NCBI GenBank assembly: GCA_016234705.1
Contig: JACRAS010000202.1
Coordinates: 1-32,712, forward strand
DNA from: Betaproteobacteria bacterium
GTDB taxonomy: Bacteria; Pseudomonadota; Gammaproteobacteria; Burkholderiales; SG8-39
Direction of reading: 5' to 3'
Length of the DNA stretch: 32,712 nucleotides
Each line of letters opens with the position of its first letter. The stretch's first letter is position 1. Positions 1 through 6,773 of the stretch are shown one piece after another. Below the pieces are notes generated by a model. The model searched no databases, was not told where the DNA came from, and saw only the letters and a list, made by a program, of their open reading frames with translations. The translations under genes were made by a program, and so were the position numbers.

Positions 1-129
1 AAGATGAGACTTCCCGAGGGCTTGACCCTCCTAAAGGTTCGTCAAAGACGATGACGTTGATAGGCTCGGTGTGGAAGGGCAGTAATGCCTTGAGCTAACG
101 AGTACTAATTGACCGTGCGGCTTGATCCT
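1..129 (+). rRNA. rrl: 23S ribosomal RNA, 3' end (partial)
   Basis: This is the last ~130 nt of 23S rRNA, cut by the left window edge. The conserved closing segment containing GAGCTAACGAGTACTAATTG and then GACCGTGCGGCTTG aligns with the 3' end of bacterial 23S (E. coli has GGTACTAATGAACCGTGAGG). The exact 3' end is placed by that alignment and may be off by a few bases. A 5S gene and terminator follow, so this is the distal end of an rrn operon read on the plus strand. Confidence 0.93.
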
Positions 130-246
130 ATAACCTTAAGTAACAAGGCCTTGCGCCAAAATACAGTTGCACCCAGCTTTACTTCTTCCAGAATGCATCA
201 GTAACGATGAGGGCTCTACGCCCGGACCGGGACTGACCCACAGAAT

Positions 247-361
247 TCCTGACGAGCATAGCACGCTGGTCCCACCCCTTCCCAACCCGCACAGGGCCGT
301 GAAACGGTGTTGCGCCGATGATAGTATGGATTAACCATGCGAAAGTAGGTCATCGTCAGGT
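247..361 (+). rRNA. rrf: 5S ribosomal RNA
   Basis: The terminal helix is visible: CCTGACGA at 248-255 pairs with TCGTCAGG at 353-360. Between them are hallmark 5S segments: GGTCCCACCCCTTCCCAACC, then GTGAAACGGTGTTGCGCCGATG, ATAGTATGG and CATGCGAAAGTAGGTCATCG. Length of about 115 nt is normal. The spacer from 23S is about 117 nt and holds no tRNA. The ends are set by the helix and could shift by 1-3 nt. Confidence 0.93.
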
Positions 362-372
362 CCTGAAAACAC

Positions 373-403
373 AAAAAGCCCCGGCCATCAGCCGGGGCTT
401 TTT
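373..403 (+). terminator. rRNA operon intrinsic terminator
   Basis: AAAAAGCCCCGGC (373-385) pairs perfectly with GCCGGGGCTTTTT (391-403) around a 5-nt loop, and a further TTTT follows one G and C later. It starts 12 nt after the 5S gene. The A-rich 5' side means it could also act on minus-strand transcripts from the convergent gene at 426-983. Confidence 0.92.
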
Positions 404-425
404 GCTTTTGTAGCCTTGGTGACGA

Positions 426-983
426 CTAGTGCAAACGCCGGCGCTGCGCCGGTGTCAGGCCGCGCGGGGCGCTGGTGGAGCCAGACTGGGCGCTGCCGGT
501 CTTCTCGGTCCAATTGTGTTCGAACAACTGGTTCACCAGCGCCGCGACTTCGCCGATCTCGGCTTCGGTGAAGTGGCGCGCCAGCATGCCGGACACATCG
601 TCGATCATGCGGCTCTTCTGGCGCTCGTGGAGGGACTCGGGCGTGGGGCCGACGAAGACCATGCCGAATTCGTCCTGGCCGTCGTCGTGGTAATAGCTGA
701 CCTCGATTTCCACGGCCGACTCGGCATAGGGGCAAAGCGCCTGCAGCGCCTCCTCGATCGATTCGCGGAAGCCGCGGCCGACATCGCCCGTCCAGCAGAT
801 CTCCAGGGTCTTGCCCTTGACGTCGAAGGCGATGCCGGGTTCGTCTTCGTAGACGCTCCTTGCGTCGACGAGGTTTTCCTCGTCGATATAACGCAGCCAG
901 GGGCGTAGCGCGGCTTCAACCTGGGGAAGGGTGGCCTCGGCCCGCAGGGGGATCGTGCCGTGTACGTGTACTTCGATGCGCAT
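426..983 (-). CDS. conserved hypothetical protein, DUF6806-like
   Basis: A 185-residue acidic soluble protein with no signal peptide or membrane segment. The start is the ATG at 983, preceded by GGAG seven bases upstream and giving the N-terminus MRIEVHVHGTIPLRAE; the longer frame to 1025 has no support. The opening HVHGT motif, a central CYEDEPGIxF-like stretch (here YEDEPGIAFDVKGK) and MVFVGPTPESL resemble a small betaproteobacterial family that I recall as DUF6806; that label is from memory. The function is unknown. The C-terminal ~25 residues are low-complexity and basic. It lies 126 nt downstream of the aidB-like gene on the same strand and converges on the rRNA terminator. Confidence 0.75.
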   Translation of the reverse strand: MRIEVHVHGTIPLRAEATLPQVEAALRPWLRYIDEENLVDARSVYEDEPGIAFDVKGKTLEICWTGDVGRGFRESIEEALQALCPYAESAVEIEVSYYHDDGQDEFGMVFVGPTPESLHERQKSRMIDDVSGMLARHFTEAEIGEVAALVNQLFEHNWTEKTGSAQSGSTSAPRGLTPAQRRRLH

Positions 984-1042
984 AGTGGACTCCAAGTCGT
1001 AATTATACGCCGCCGCAACCGACATCTGCCCCTAATTCCGCC

Positions 1043-1093
1043 GAACCGGCGCCATGGCCGCTCAGGCGGAGGCGCAACCCGGGGCGCCGGTTC
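1043..1093. repeat. 11-bp inverted repeat between aidB-like gene and downstream gene
   Basis: GAACCGGCGCC (1043-1053) and GGCGCCGGTTC (1083-1093) are perfect complements around 29 nt that contain a small inner stem. It sits just downstream of the aidB-like stop on the minus strand. No T-tract follows on either side, so it is a stable RNA hairpin or a protein site rather than a clear intrinsic terminator. It may separate expression of the 426-983 gene from the upstream operon. Confidence 0.5.
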
Positions 1094-1109
1094 TGCTGGG
1101 ATGGCCACC

Positions 1110-2753
1110 TCAGCCGAGCCGGCTGCGCGCGATGATCTCGTCGCAGCGAGTGCCCCCGGGCAGCGTACCGAAAGCGTGTCCCCAGTCCCCCTGCACGCGC
1201 GAACTGAAGAAGGCGTCGGCAGCGGCGGGCGCGGCATGCTGCGCCATCAGGCTCGCCTGCAGCGCCAGCGCTGCCATCTCGACGACGCGACGAGCTCGCT
1301 GCTCGAGACCGTCCGTCTCGGCGAGTTGCTTCTCGATCGAATTGACGAAGATCGCCAGGTGCCGGTCGCGGGCGGCGCCGGCACGGATCTCGGCAAGCAG
1401 CGCCGCGACGCTGTCGGGCTGCTTCTGCATCGAGCGCAGCACGTCGAGGCAGGCGACGTTGCCGCTGCCTTCCCAAATGCTGTTCACCGGGGCCTCGCGG
1501 TAGAACCGCGCCATTGGCGCTTCCTCGACGTAACCGTTGCCGCCCAAACATTCCATCGCCTCGAACATGAACGCGGGGTTGCGCTTGGCGAGCCAGTACT
1601 TGGCCACCGGGGTGAGGATGCGCGCGAGCAGCCGTTCCTGCGGATCGTGCGCGGAGCGGTCCAGTGCTCGCGCCAGACGCAACGCGAGCAGGGTCGCCGC
1701 CTCGGTCTCCAGGGCGAGATCGGCGAGCACGTTCTGCATCAGCGGCTGCTCCACCAAGCGTCGGCCGAACGCGCTGCGATGCTCACAATGGTGCAGGGCC
1801 TGATTGAGCGCGCCGCGCATCATGCCGGCAGAGGCGACGACGATATCGAAACGCGTCAGGTGCGCCATCTCGATCAAGGTGGCGATGCCGCGTCCATCCG
1901 CGCCTATCCTGCGCGCCCAGGCGCCGTGGTATTCGATTTCGCTCGAGGCGTTGGAGCGGTTGCCGCACTTGTCCTTCAGGCGCTGGATGTGGATGCCGTT
2001 GCGGCTGCCGTCGGCAAGCGAGCGCGGCGTGAAAAAGCAGGTCACGCCGGCGCCGGTGCGCGCCAGCGTGAGAAAACCATCGCTCATCGGCGCCGAGCAG
2101 AACCACTTGTGGCCCTCCAGCGCATAAGCGCCGTCACCGAGTTCGGTGGCGACGGTCTGGTTGGCGCGCAGGTCCGAGCCACCCTGTTTTTCGGTCATGG
2201 CCATGCCGACGGTCACGGCGCGTTTTTGCGACAGATGCAGGGGGCTGGGATCATAGGCGTCGGCGAGCAGCTTCGGCTCCCACTCGGCGGCGAGTTGCGC
2301 ATCGTTGCGCATCACCTGCACTGCGGCAAAGGCCATGGTGACCGGGCAGGAGATGCCGTTCTCGGCCTGGTTCCATAAATAGTTGAGTGCCGCGCGCGCG
2401 ACAAAGGCACCGTCGCGCCGCGCTTTCCAGGCGGCGGAATGCAGCCCGGCGCCGAAGGCGAGCGCCATCAATTCGTGATAGGCCGGGTGGTAGTCGACGG
2501 CGTCGATGCGCTCGCCAAAGCGATCATGCGTGCGCAGCTGCGGCAGGTGGCGGTTGGCCTGGTCGGCGAGCAACTGCATGCGCTCGCTGCCCACCATTTC
2601 GCCCAGTCGGTGCGCCCGCTCATCAATCCAAGCCCCGCCTTCGCGCTCCACCGCCGCGCGCAGGATCGCGTCTTGCTCCCAGGCGTTGTAGCCGGCGAGC
2701 AGGGGCGGCTGGTTGCTTGTTTGCTCGACTGGCGCCGCGGCACGATCGTTCAT
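1110..2753 (-). CDS. aidB: AidB-like acyl-CoA dehydrogenase-family flavoprotein
   Basis: A 547-residue protein of the acyl-CoA dehydrogenase superfamily, closest to E. coli AidB (541 residues), a FAD protein induced by alkylating agents. Visible AidB-type motifs are MTEKQGGSDLRAN (186-198, FAD/substrate region), GHKWFCSAPMSD (214-225), LKDKCGNRSNASSE (259-272), TRFDIVVASAGMMRGAL (300-316), ECLGGNGYVEE (401-411) and VNSIWEGSGNVACLDVLR (423-440), with the glutamate of the WEGSGN motif present (E428). The ATG at 2753 has GGAG nine bases upstream. It is the third gene of a minus-strand set, 20 nt after the crotonase. Family knowledge gives a protective or isovaleryl-CoA-dehydrogenase-like role; the substrate cannot be read from sequence. 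Many bacterial AidB paralogues sit in catabolic clusters, so a DNA-protection function is not assured. Confidence 0.88.
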   Translation of the reverse strand: MNDRAAAPVEQTSNQPPLLAGYNAWEQDAILRAAVEREGGAWIDERAHRLGEMVGSERMQLLADQANRHLPQLRTHDRFGERIDAVDYHPAYHELMALAFGAGLHSAAWKARRDGAFVARAALNYLWNQAENGISCPVTMAFAAVQVMRNDAQLAAEWEPKLLADAYDPSPLHLSQKRAVTVGMAMTEKQGGSDLRANQTVATELGDGAYALEGHKWFCSAPMSDGFLTLARTGAGVTCFFTPRSLADGSRNGIHIQRLKDKCGNRSNASSEIEYHGAWARRIGADGRGIATLIEMAHLTRFDIVVASAGMMRGALNQALHHCEHRSAFGRRLVEQPLMQNVLADLALETEAATLLALRLARALDRSAHDPQERLLARILTPVAKYWLAKRNPAFMFEAMECLGGNGYVEEAPMARFYREAPVNSIWEGSGNVACLDVLRSMQKQPDSVAALLAEIRAGAARDRHLAIFVNSIEKQLAETDGLEQRARRVVEMAALALQASLMAQHAAPAAADAFFSSRVQGDWGHAFGTLPGGTRCDEIIARSRLG

Positions 2754-2773
2754 GACAGGTCTCCGGGAAAATT

Positions 2774-3574
2774 CTAAATATCGTCGAATGCGCCGTGACG
2801 TCCCTTGCCCGAAGCGAAGCGCCCGGCGCCCTTAATCGCCTCATCCAATGCAGCCGCACCGTTGGTCCATTCCTGCTCCATCGCCGCAAGCACCGGCAGG
2901 CCGTGCTGCCGGTAGGCCGAACGCCGGTCGGCACGCACTGCGGCTTGCGGAAAGCGCGCGATCTCGAGCGCCAGCGTTTCGGCGGCTTGCCGCGCCTGGC
3001 CGCGCGGCACTACGCGCTCGCACAAGCCGATACGATACGATTCTTCGGCATCGATCTTGCGCCCGGTGAGGATGATATCCATGGCGCGGCCCATGCCGAC
3101 GATGCGTGGCAGGCGCACCGTGCCGCCGTCGATCAGCGGTACGCCCCAGCGGCGGCAGTAGACGCCGAAGTAGGCATCTTCCTCCATGACGCGCATGTCG
3201 CACCACAGGGCGAGTTCCATGCCGCCGGCCACGGCAGCGCCGGCGACCGCGCCGATCACAGGCTTGTCCAGTTCCAGGCGCGACGGCCCCATGGGGCCGC
3301 GAGGAACCGACGCCGCGCCCTGCGGGAAATCCAGATCGAGTTCGCGGCGCGCATCCTTGCCTGCAAGGGAGGCGCCGTACTTCAGGTCCCAGCCGGCGCA
3401 GAACGTGCCGTGCGAGCCGAAGAACACCGCGACTTTCGCCCGCGCGTCGCGGTTGAAGGCGTCGAATGCGGCGACCAGCGCGTCGGCCGTTTCCGGGTCG
3501 ACCGCATTGCGCACGTTGGGGCGCTCCATAATGATGGTGGTGACCGGACCGTTTTTTTCGGTATGGACCGACAT
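2774..3574 (-). CDS. crotonase/enoyl-CoA hydratase-family protein lacking one catalytic glutamate
   Basis: A 266-residue crotonase-fold protein. The oxyanion-hole segments are present: FCAGWDLKYG (58-67) and VIGAVAGAAVAGGMELAL (106-123). The glutamate equivalent to Glu144 of rat enoyl-CoA hydratase is E120, but the position matching Glu164 is C140, in the context YFGVYCRRWGVPLIDGGTVR (135-154). The protein is therefore probably not a standard hydratase; it may be an isomerase, hydrolase or lyase of the superfamily. The ATG at 3574 follows a purine-rich stretch (GAAAGGCAAGTC). It lies 45 nt after the dehalogenase and 20 nt before the aidB-like gene, consistent with one transcript. Confidence 0.85.
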   Translation of the reverse strand: MSVHTEKNGPVTTIIMERPNVRNAVDPETADALVAAFDAFNRDARAKVAVFFGSHGTFCAGWDLKYGASLAGKDARRELDLDFPQGAASVPRGPMGPSRLELDKPVIGAVAGAAVAGGMELALWCDMRVMEEDAYFGVYCRRWGVPLIDGGTVRLPRIVGMGRAMDIILTGRKIDAEESYRIGLCERVVPRGQARQAAETLALEIARFPQAAVRADRRSAYRQHGLPVLAAMEQEWTNGAAALDEAIKGAGRFASGKGRHGAFDDI

Positions 3575-3619
3575 GACTTGCCTTTCTTCGGTTGGCGCCG
3601 GACGCGCTCCAAGCGCGCG

Positions 3620-4513
3620 CTAAATGAACGCGCCCAGGGCGCGTTGAGCTATATCCTCGCCCCATTCCTGCAAGAAGTGGCCCGCTTCGGTGTGCTCGTA
3701 GGGCGCCGGGCAGCCGCGAATCAGCTTGCGCAAAGCGTGCATGACCGGCGGGCCGAGCACCGGGTCCTTCATGCCGATGGCCATGAACGTCCGCCCCTTC
3801 CATTCGCTTTGCCACCAGCTGCGGGCGCGGCGCGAGATTTCCGCGCCGCCGGCGTCGGGCCTGTCGGGTACCAGATTCGGAAATCGGCGCACGCCGGCCT
3901 TGTAGCTCGCGTCCGGGTAGGGCGCGGCATACGCCTGGCACTCGGCCGGAGACAGATGCGGGCAGCTGCGGGCCATGAGCTTCGCCACGTCCATGTCCGG
4001 GTTCTTGTTGCACCAGGCGCGCCAGGCGACGAAGCCTTCGGTCAAAGGCACATCGCCTGTGCCGAGCGCCGTGTTCATGATCAGCAGCCGGGTGAAGCGT
4101 TGCGGCATGTCCATCGGCAGCGTCAGGCCGAGGAGACCGCCCCAGTCCTGGCATACCAGCGTGATGTTGCCGAGGTCCAGGCGTTCGATCAGGGCGACAA
4201 GAGCGTCGCGGTGTCGGCTGAAGCTGTAGAAGCCTTCGTCGGCGGGCTTGTCCGACCTGCCGAAGCCAAACAGATCGGGCGCGACCACGCGCTCTCCGGC
4301 GCCGGCAAATACCGGGATCATCTTCCGGTAAAGATAAGACCAAGTCGGCTCTCCGTGCAGGCAGAGGAAAGTGTGCGCTGCATCGCGCTTGCCCTCATCG
4401 AGGTAATGCATGCGCAGATCCTCGAATCCCGCCAGGTCCTGCACATAGCGCGGGGCGTAGGGGTAGGCCGGCAGGTCGAGAAACCGCTCGTCGGGCGTGC
4501 GCAGGGCGTGCAT
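3620..4513 (-). CDS. dhlA: haloalkane dehalogenase, DhlA-like (HLD-I)
   Basis: A 297-residue alpha/beta hydrolase very similar along its whole length to Xanthobacter DhlA (310 residues), which hydrolyses haloalkanes to alcohol plus halide through an aspartyl-ester intermediate. Visible are HGEPTWSYLYRKMIP (53-67), the nucleophile in QDWGG (D123), the halide-binding W124 in that motif, a cap-domain Trp in GFVAW (W164, matching W175 of DhlA), the second acid in GMKDPVLG (D250, D260 of DhlA) and the base in AGHFLQEWGE (H279, H289 of DhlA). The constant ten-residue offset after the cap shows that this protein lacks the cap duplication present in DhlA. No signal peptide, so cytoplasmic. The ATG at 4513 has only a weak ribosome site. 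First gene of the minus-strand set, divergent from the SET gene. Substrate range is inferred, not shown. Confidence 0.88.
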   Translation of the reverse strand: MHALRTPDERFLDLPAYPYAPRYVQDLAGFEDLRMHYLDEGKRDAAHTFLCLHGEPTWSYLYRKMIPVFAGAGERVVAPDLFGFGRSDKPADEGFYSFSRHRDALVALIERLDLGNITLVCQDWGGLLGLTLPMDMPQRFTRLLIMNTALGTGDVPLTEGFVAWRAWCNKNPDMDVAKLMARSCPHLSPAECQAYAAPYPDASYKAGVRRFPNLVPDRPDAGGAEISRRARSWWQSEWKGRTFMAIGMKDPVLGPPVMHALRKLIRGCPAPYEHTEAGHFLQEWGEDIAQRALGAFI

Positions 4514-4635
4514 GATGTTGAGGTTCCGGTCAGACTGGTATTTAAAAGTCTACAGCGAAGAGGAGGGAAAAGCAGCCACCCCGTTGCAAAATAGTCTAAA
4601 ATCGCGCCCTGTTTGCAACACACCCCGCGAGATCA

Positions 4636-5106
4636 ATGGCTACCAGAAAGAGCAAGCCGCGCCGCCGTTTCGTCGTGCGCAATTCCGGCATACATGGCAA
4701 AGGCGTATTCGCCACCACCCGCATTCCGGCCGGCACCCGTCTGATCGAGTACAAGGGCGAGCGCCTGACAGAGGCGCAGGTGGACAAGCGCTATGCGAAA
4801 GACGACAACCCGCATACGTTCCTGTTTGCGCTCGACGACGGTATGGTGATCGATGCCACCAGCGGGGGCAACAGCGCCCGCTGGATCAACCACAGCTGCG
4901 CGCCCAACTGCGAGGCGGTGGATGACGAGGACCGCATTTACATCGAGACGCTGCGCCCGATCCGCCCGGGCGAGGAGCTCTGCTACGACTACCGCATCGA
5001 ACTCGAGGAAAGGCATACGCCGGAACTGAAGCGGCTATACCAGTGCCGCTGCGGCGCGCGCCGTTGCAAGGGCACCATACTTAACGTCAAGAAAAAGAAA
5101 AGCTGA
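4636..5106 (+). CDS. SET-domain protein lysine methyltransferase with post-SET cysteines
   Basis: A 156-residue SET-domain protein. The full core is present: GKGVFATTRIPAGTRLIEY (21-39, SAM-binding start), the NHSC motif in ARWINHSCAPNCEA (81-94; N85, H86), GEELCYDYR (112-120; catalytic-type Y119) and a post-SET zinc-binding cluster CRCGARRCKG (C137, C139, C144; with C88 as the usual fourth ligand). A lysine-rich tail ends the protein. The family transfers methyl groups from SAM to protein lysines; bacterial members are small and their targets are mostly unknown. The N-terminal ten residues are basic (K/R-rich), which might aid nucleic-acid or ribosome association. ATG at 4636 follows GCGAG. 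Single gene, divergent from the dehalogenase. Confidence 0.85.
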   Translation: MATRKSKPRRRFVVRNSGIHGKGVFATTRIPAGTRLIEYKGERLTEAQVDKRYAKDDNPHTFLFALDDGMVIDATSGGNSARWINHSCAPNCEAVDDEDRIYIETLRPIRPGEELCYDYRIELEERHTPELKRLYQCRCGARRCKGTILNVKKKKS

Positions 5107-5120
5107 GATCAGAGGGCGGC

Positions 5121-5186
5121 ATGAAGCGACTGAACCAACTGAGCGCGAGCGAAGCCGCCCGGCGCCTAGCCACGTGCGTGCCCTGA
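5121..5186 (+). pseudogene. possible amidase N-terminal remnant
   Basis: After GAGGGCGG, an ATG at 5121 opens a 21-codon frame reading MKRLNQLSASEAARRLATCV before a stop. The first ~17 residues look like the start of amidase-signature enzymes (typically LxxLSAxEAARRLxxGExT), after which homology stops. It is read as the 5' stub of a deleted amidase gene; a chance match or a real tiny peptide cannot be excluded. Confidence 0.35.
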
Positions 5187-5238
5187 CCGTCACCGATTGG
5201 ATGCGGCAACGTATCGCCCGGGGTCTGTTATTCGCATG

Positions 5239-5288
5239 CCGCAGAGAACGCGGGGGATATTGTTTTTCTTTTTCCGCATCCTCCGCGG
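5239..5288. repeat. degenerate CCGCRGAGRAYGCGG-type inverted repeat
   Basis: CCGCAGAGAACGCGGG (5239-5254) faces TCCGCATCCTCCGCGG (5273-5288) as an imperfect inverted repeat around a T-rich loop. The unit resembles the dispersed intergenic sequence of alternating CCGCAGAGGACGCGGAG blocks common in environmental genomes. Only one degenerate copy is in this window. Confidence 0.4.
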
Positions 5289-5328
5289 TGACAACCAAGG
5301 GTAGCTGTGACGTACACCGAGCCGACGT

Positions 5329-6300
5329 CTACCGCCGTTGCTTGAGAATTTGTTCCAGCGTCGCCCTCGCCGCCGGCAGGCTGGCGCCACCCAGGCTCAC
5401 CGCCTCGCGCGCGGCGTCCAGCGCGGCGTCCAGCTTGCCCTGGTCGGCGAGCGTCTGTGCCAGGTTGTTGAATGCCGCCGCCGCGAGCGGATGCGCGGCG
5501 GTGGCCCTGCGGAATGCGGTTTCGGCTTGTGCCAAACGGCCCTGCGCGTAGGCCGTGTTACCCAAGCCCATCAAGCCGACGAGATTACCCGGCCAGCGTT
5601 CCAGCATGGCCGCATAGGCCCGATGCGCTTCCGCGATGCGGCCGGTTTTCTCCAGGGCGGCGGCGGCGGTCGCGAAGCGTGCCTCGCGCACGCTCGCCGG
5701 CAGGCGTCCGGGGGCGAGGGCGACCATGGCCCAGCGCCGGCCGTCGATCCACAGGAACTCGAACAGCCCGAGGGCCATGGCGCGGCGCGCCCGCGTGCCC
5801 GAATGCAACAGGACTTGCTTCTTTTCCAGGTCGTAGCCGATGACCACGGCGTAGTGCCAGTAGGGATGGAATGCCCACAACCCTTGGTTCTGCAGCACGA
5901 TCACCGCGTTGCCAGCGGCCACTTCGGCGAGCACATCCTTCAGCTCGGGCGCGAGTTCGTAGGCCAGGAGGCCGTGGCGCCGCGCGCCGGCAAGCATCTC
6001 CACCTGCAGGCTGCCCTTGCGCGCCGGGAGATACACCTCGTCGGTGAGCGCGGCGGGAGTCACGGCTACGCCGGCCGCGTTCAGGGCCATGGCGAGCGCC
6101 GCCGGGCCGCACTGGTACTCTTCTTGCGGGAAGAATGGCACCGAATCCAGTTCCACGCGCGGCGGCAAGCCCGCGCCACCCTCGGCGCGCAGGGCCTCGG
6201 TCTGCGGCAGGCTGACGCAGCCGGCCAAAAGGAAGAGCACAAAAACAAAGCCCGCGATTGCGCGGGCTTTGACTAAAGACCAACTGGACTTCGCGGTCAC
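5329..6300 (-). CDS. PA2778-family lipoprotein: C39-like cysteine peptidase with TPR repeats
   Basis: A 323-residue predicted lipoprotein. The start is the GTG at 6300, which overlaps the upstream stop as GTGA and gives a basic N-terminus, a hydrophobic stretch and the lipobox LLAGC (C28). The middle is a papain-like C39 peptidase fold: Cys in YQCGPAALAMAL (C64) and His in HYAVVIGYD (H149). The third residue position is not the usual aspartate (LLHSGTR). The C-terminus (about 205-305) holds TPR helices, such as AEAHRAYAAMLERWPGN and GNTAYAQGRLAQAETAF. It pairs with the PA2779-family gene as in Pseudomonas and other proteobacteria. Likely a periplasmic or membrane-anchored peptidase of unknown target. 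A terminator-like hairpin lies inside its first codons (see 6241-6270). Confidence 0.85.
   Translation of the reverse strand: MTAKSSWSLVKARAIAGFVFVLFLLAGCVSLPQTEALRAEGGAGLPPRVELDSVPFFPQEEYQCGPAALAMALNAAGVAVTPAALTDEVYLPARKGSLQVEMLAGARRHGLLAYELAPELKDVLAEVAAGNAVIVLQNQGLWAFHPYWHYAVVIGYDLEKKQVLLHSGTRARRAMALGLFEFLWIDGRRWAMVALAPGRLPASVREARFATAAAALEKTGRIAEAHRAYAAMLERWPGNLVGLMGLGNTAYAQGRLAQAETAFRRATAAHPLAAAAFNNLAQTLADQGKLDAALDAAREAVSLGGASLPAARATLEQILKQRR
6241..6270 (-). terminator. intrinsic terminator-like hairpin inside the start of the PA2778-family gene
   Basis: On the minus strand AAAGCCCGCG (6270-6261) pairs perfectly with CGCGGGCTTT (6256-6247) around a 4-nt loop, followed by GTTTTT (6246-6241). 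This is a textbook intrinsic terminator, 27 nt past the PA2779 stop, yet it lies within the signal-peptide codons of the next gene. It may terminate most transcripts or act as an attenuator relieved by translation. Confidence 0.7.
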
Positions 6301-6653
6301 TTGACCCAGTAGTACCAGATCAGGCCGATGACGAGCAGGCCTGCGGCTATGGCCCAGCCGCTGCCGCCGCCCGCAGGCAGGCCGTCGATCTGTCCGGCGA
6401 GGCTTGCCACTTCGGCGTCGGTCATGGCGCTGATGCGGGCATGGGCCGCGGTGGGGCTGATGCCGTAGCTCTGCAGTTGATTGCGCACCTCGCTGCGGCT
6501 GATAAGATCCCGCAGCTGGTCGCGCGCGCCCTGAGACTGCGCCGCGGTGACCACCTGATCGGTGCCGACCATGCCGGCGTAAGTGCTGAACGGGAATGCG
6601 GCCATGCAGACGATCAACATGCGGCAGATATAGCGGACAAAAATATTTTTCAT
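6297..6653 (-). CDS. PA2779-family small exported protein
   Basis: A 118-residue protein. The start is the ATG at 6653 with AAGGGGA upstream; the longer frame to 6725 is not used. Layout: N-terminal signal or anchor helix (about 7-27, ending STYAG), a helical middle with RDQLRDLISRSEVRNQLQSY (45-64) and the motif GISPTAAHARISAMTDAEVA (64-83), a glycine-rich PAGGGSGW, then a C-terminal membrane helix (about 101-117). This matches the PA2779 family (PF20332-like). The stop overlaps the GTG of the PA2778-family gene, so translation is coupled. The function is unknown; the conserved pair implies a joint envelope role. Confidence 0.85.
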   Translation of the reverse strand: MKNIFVRYICRMLIVCMAAFPFSTYAGMVGTDQVVTAAQSQGARDQLRDLISRSEVRNQLQSYGISPTAAHARISAMTDAEVASLAGQIDGLPAGGGSGWAIAAGLLVIGLIWYYWVK

Positions 6654-6773
6654 CGAAATCCCCTTTACGTCGGATTGAACAAGTTTGCGGCGGGCAGGAT
6701 CTTGACGCAATGTTTGCCCGTGCAAGTGGCAATTTAGTCCTTGTCCACGAGCCGAGTCAAGCCCCTGCGCGGA

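Noticed and set aside
130..246. tRNA gene in the 23S-5S spacer
   Set aside because: The 117-nt spacer shows no acceptor stem, T-loop (GGTTCRA) or CCA end.
960..2378. Long plus-strand open frame opposite the aidB-like gene
   Set aside because: It is the antisense shadow of a well-supported AidB homologue, with His/Arg/Gly-rich composition and no family motifs.
2795..4594. 599-codon plus-strand frame opposite the crotonase and dehalogenase genes
   Set aside because: Both minus-strand genes show complete family motifs; the plus frame is a GC-rich shadow.
4584..4602. Sigma-70 promoter for the SET gene (TTGCAA and TAAAAT)
   Set aside because: The two elements are only 7 bp apart, not ~17, so they do not form one promoter.
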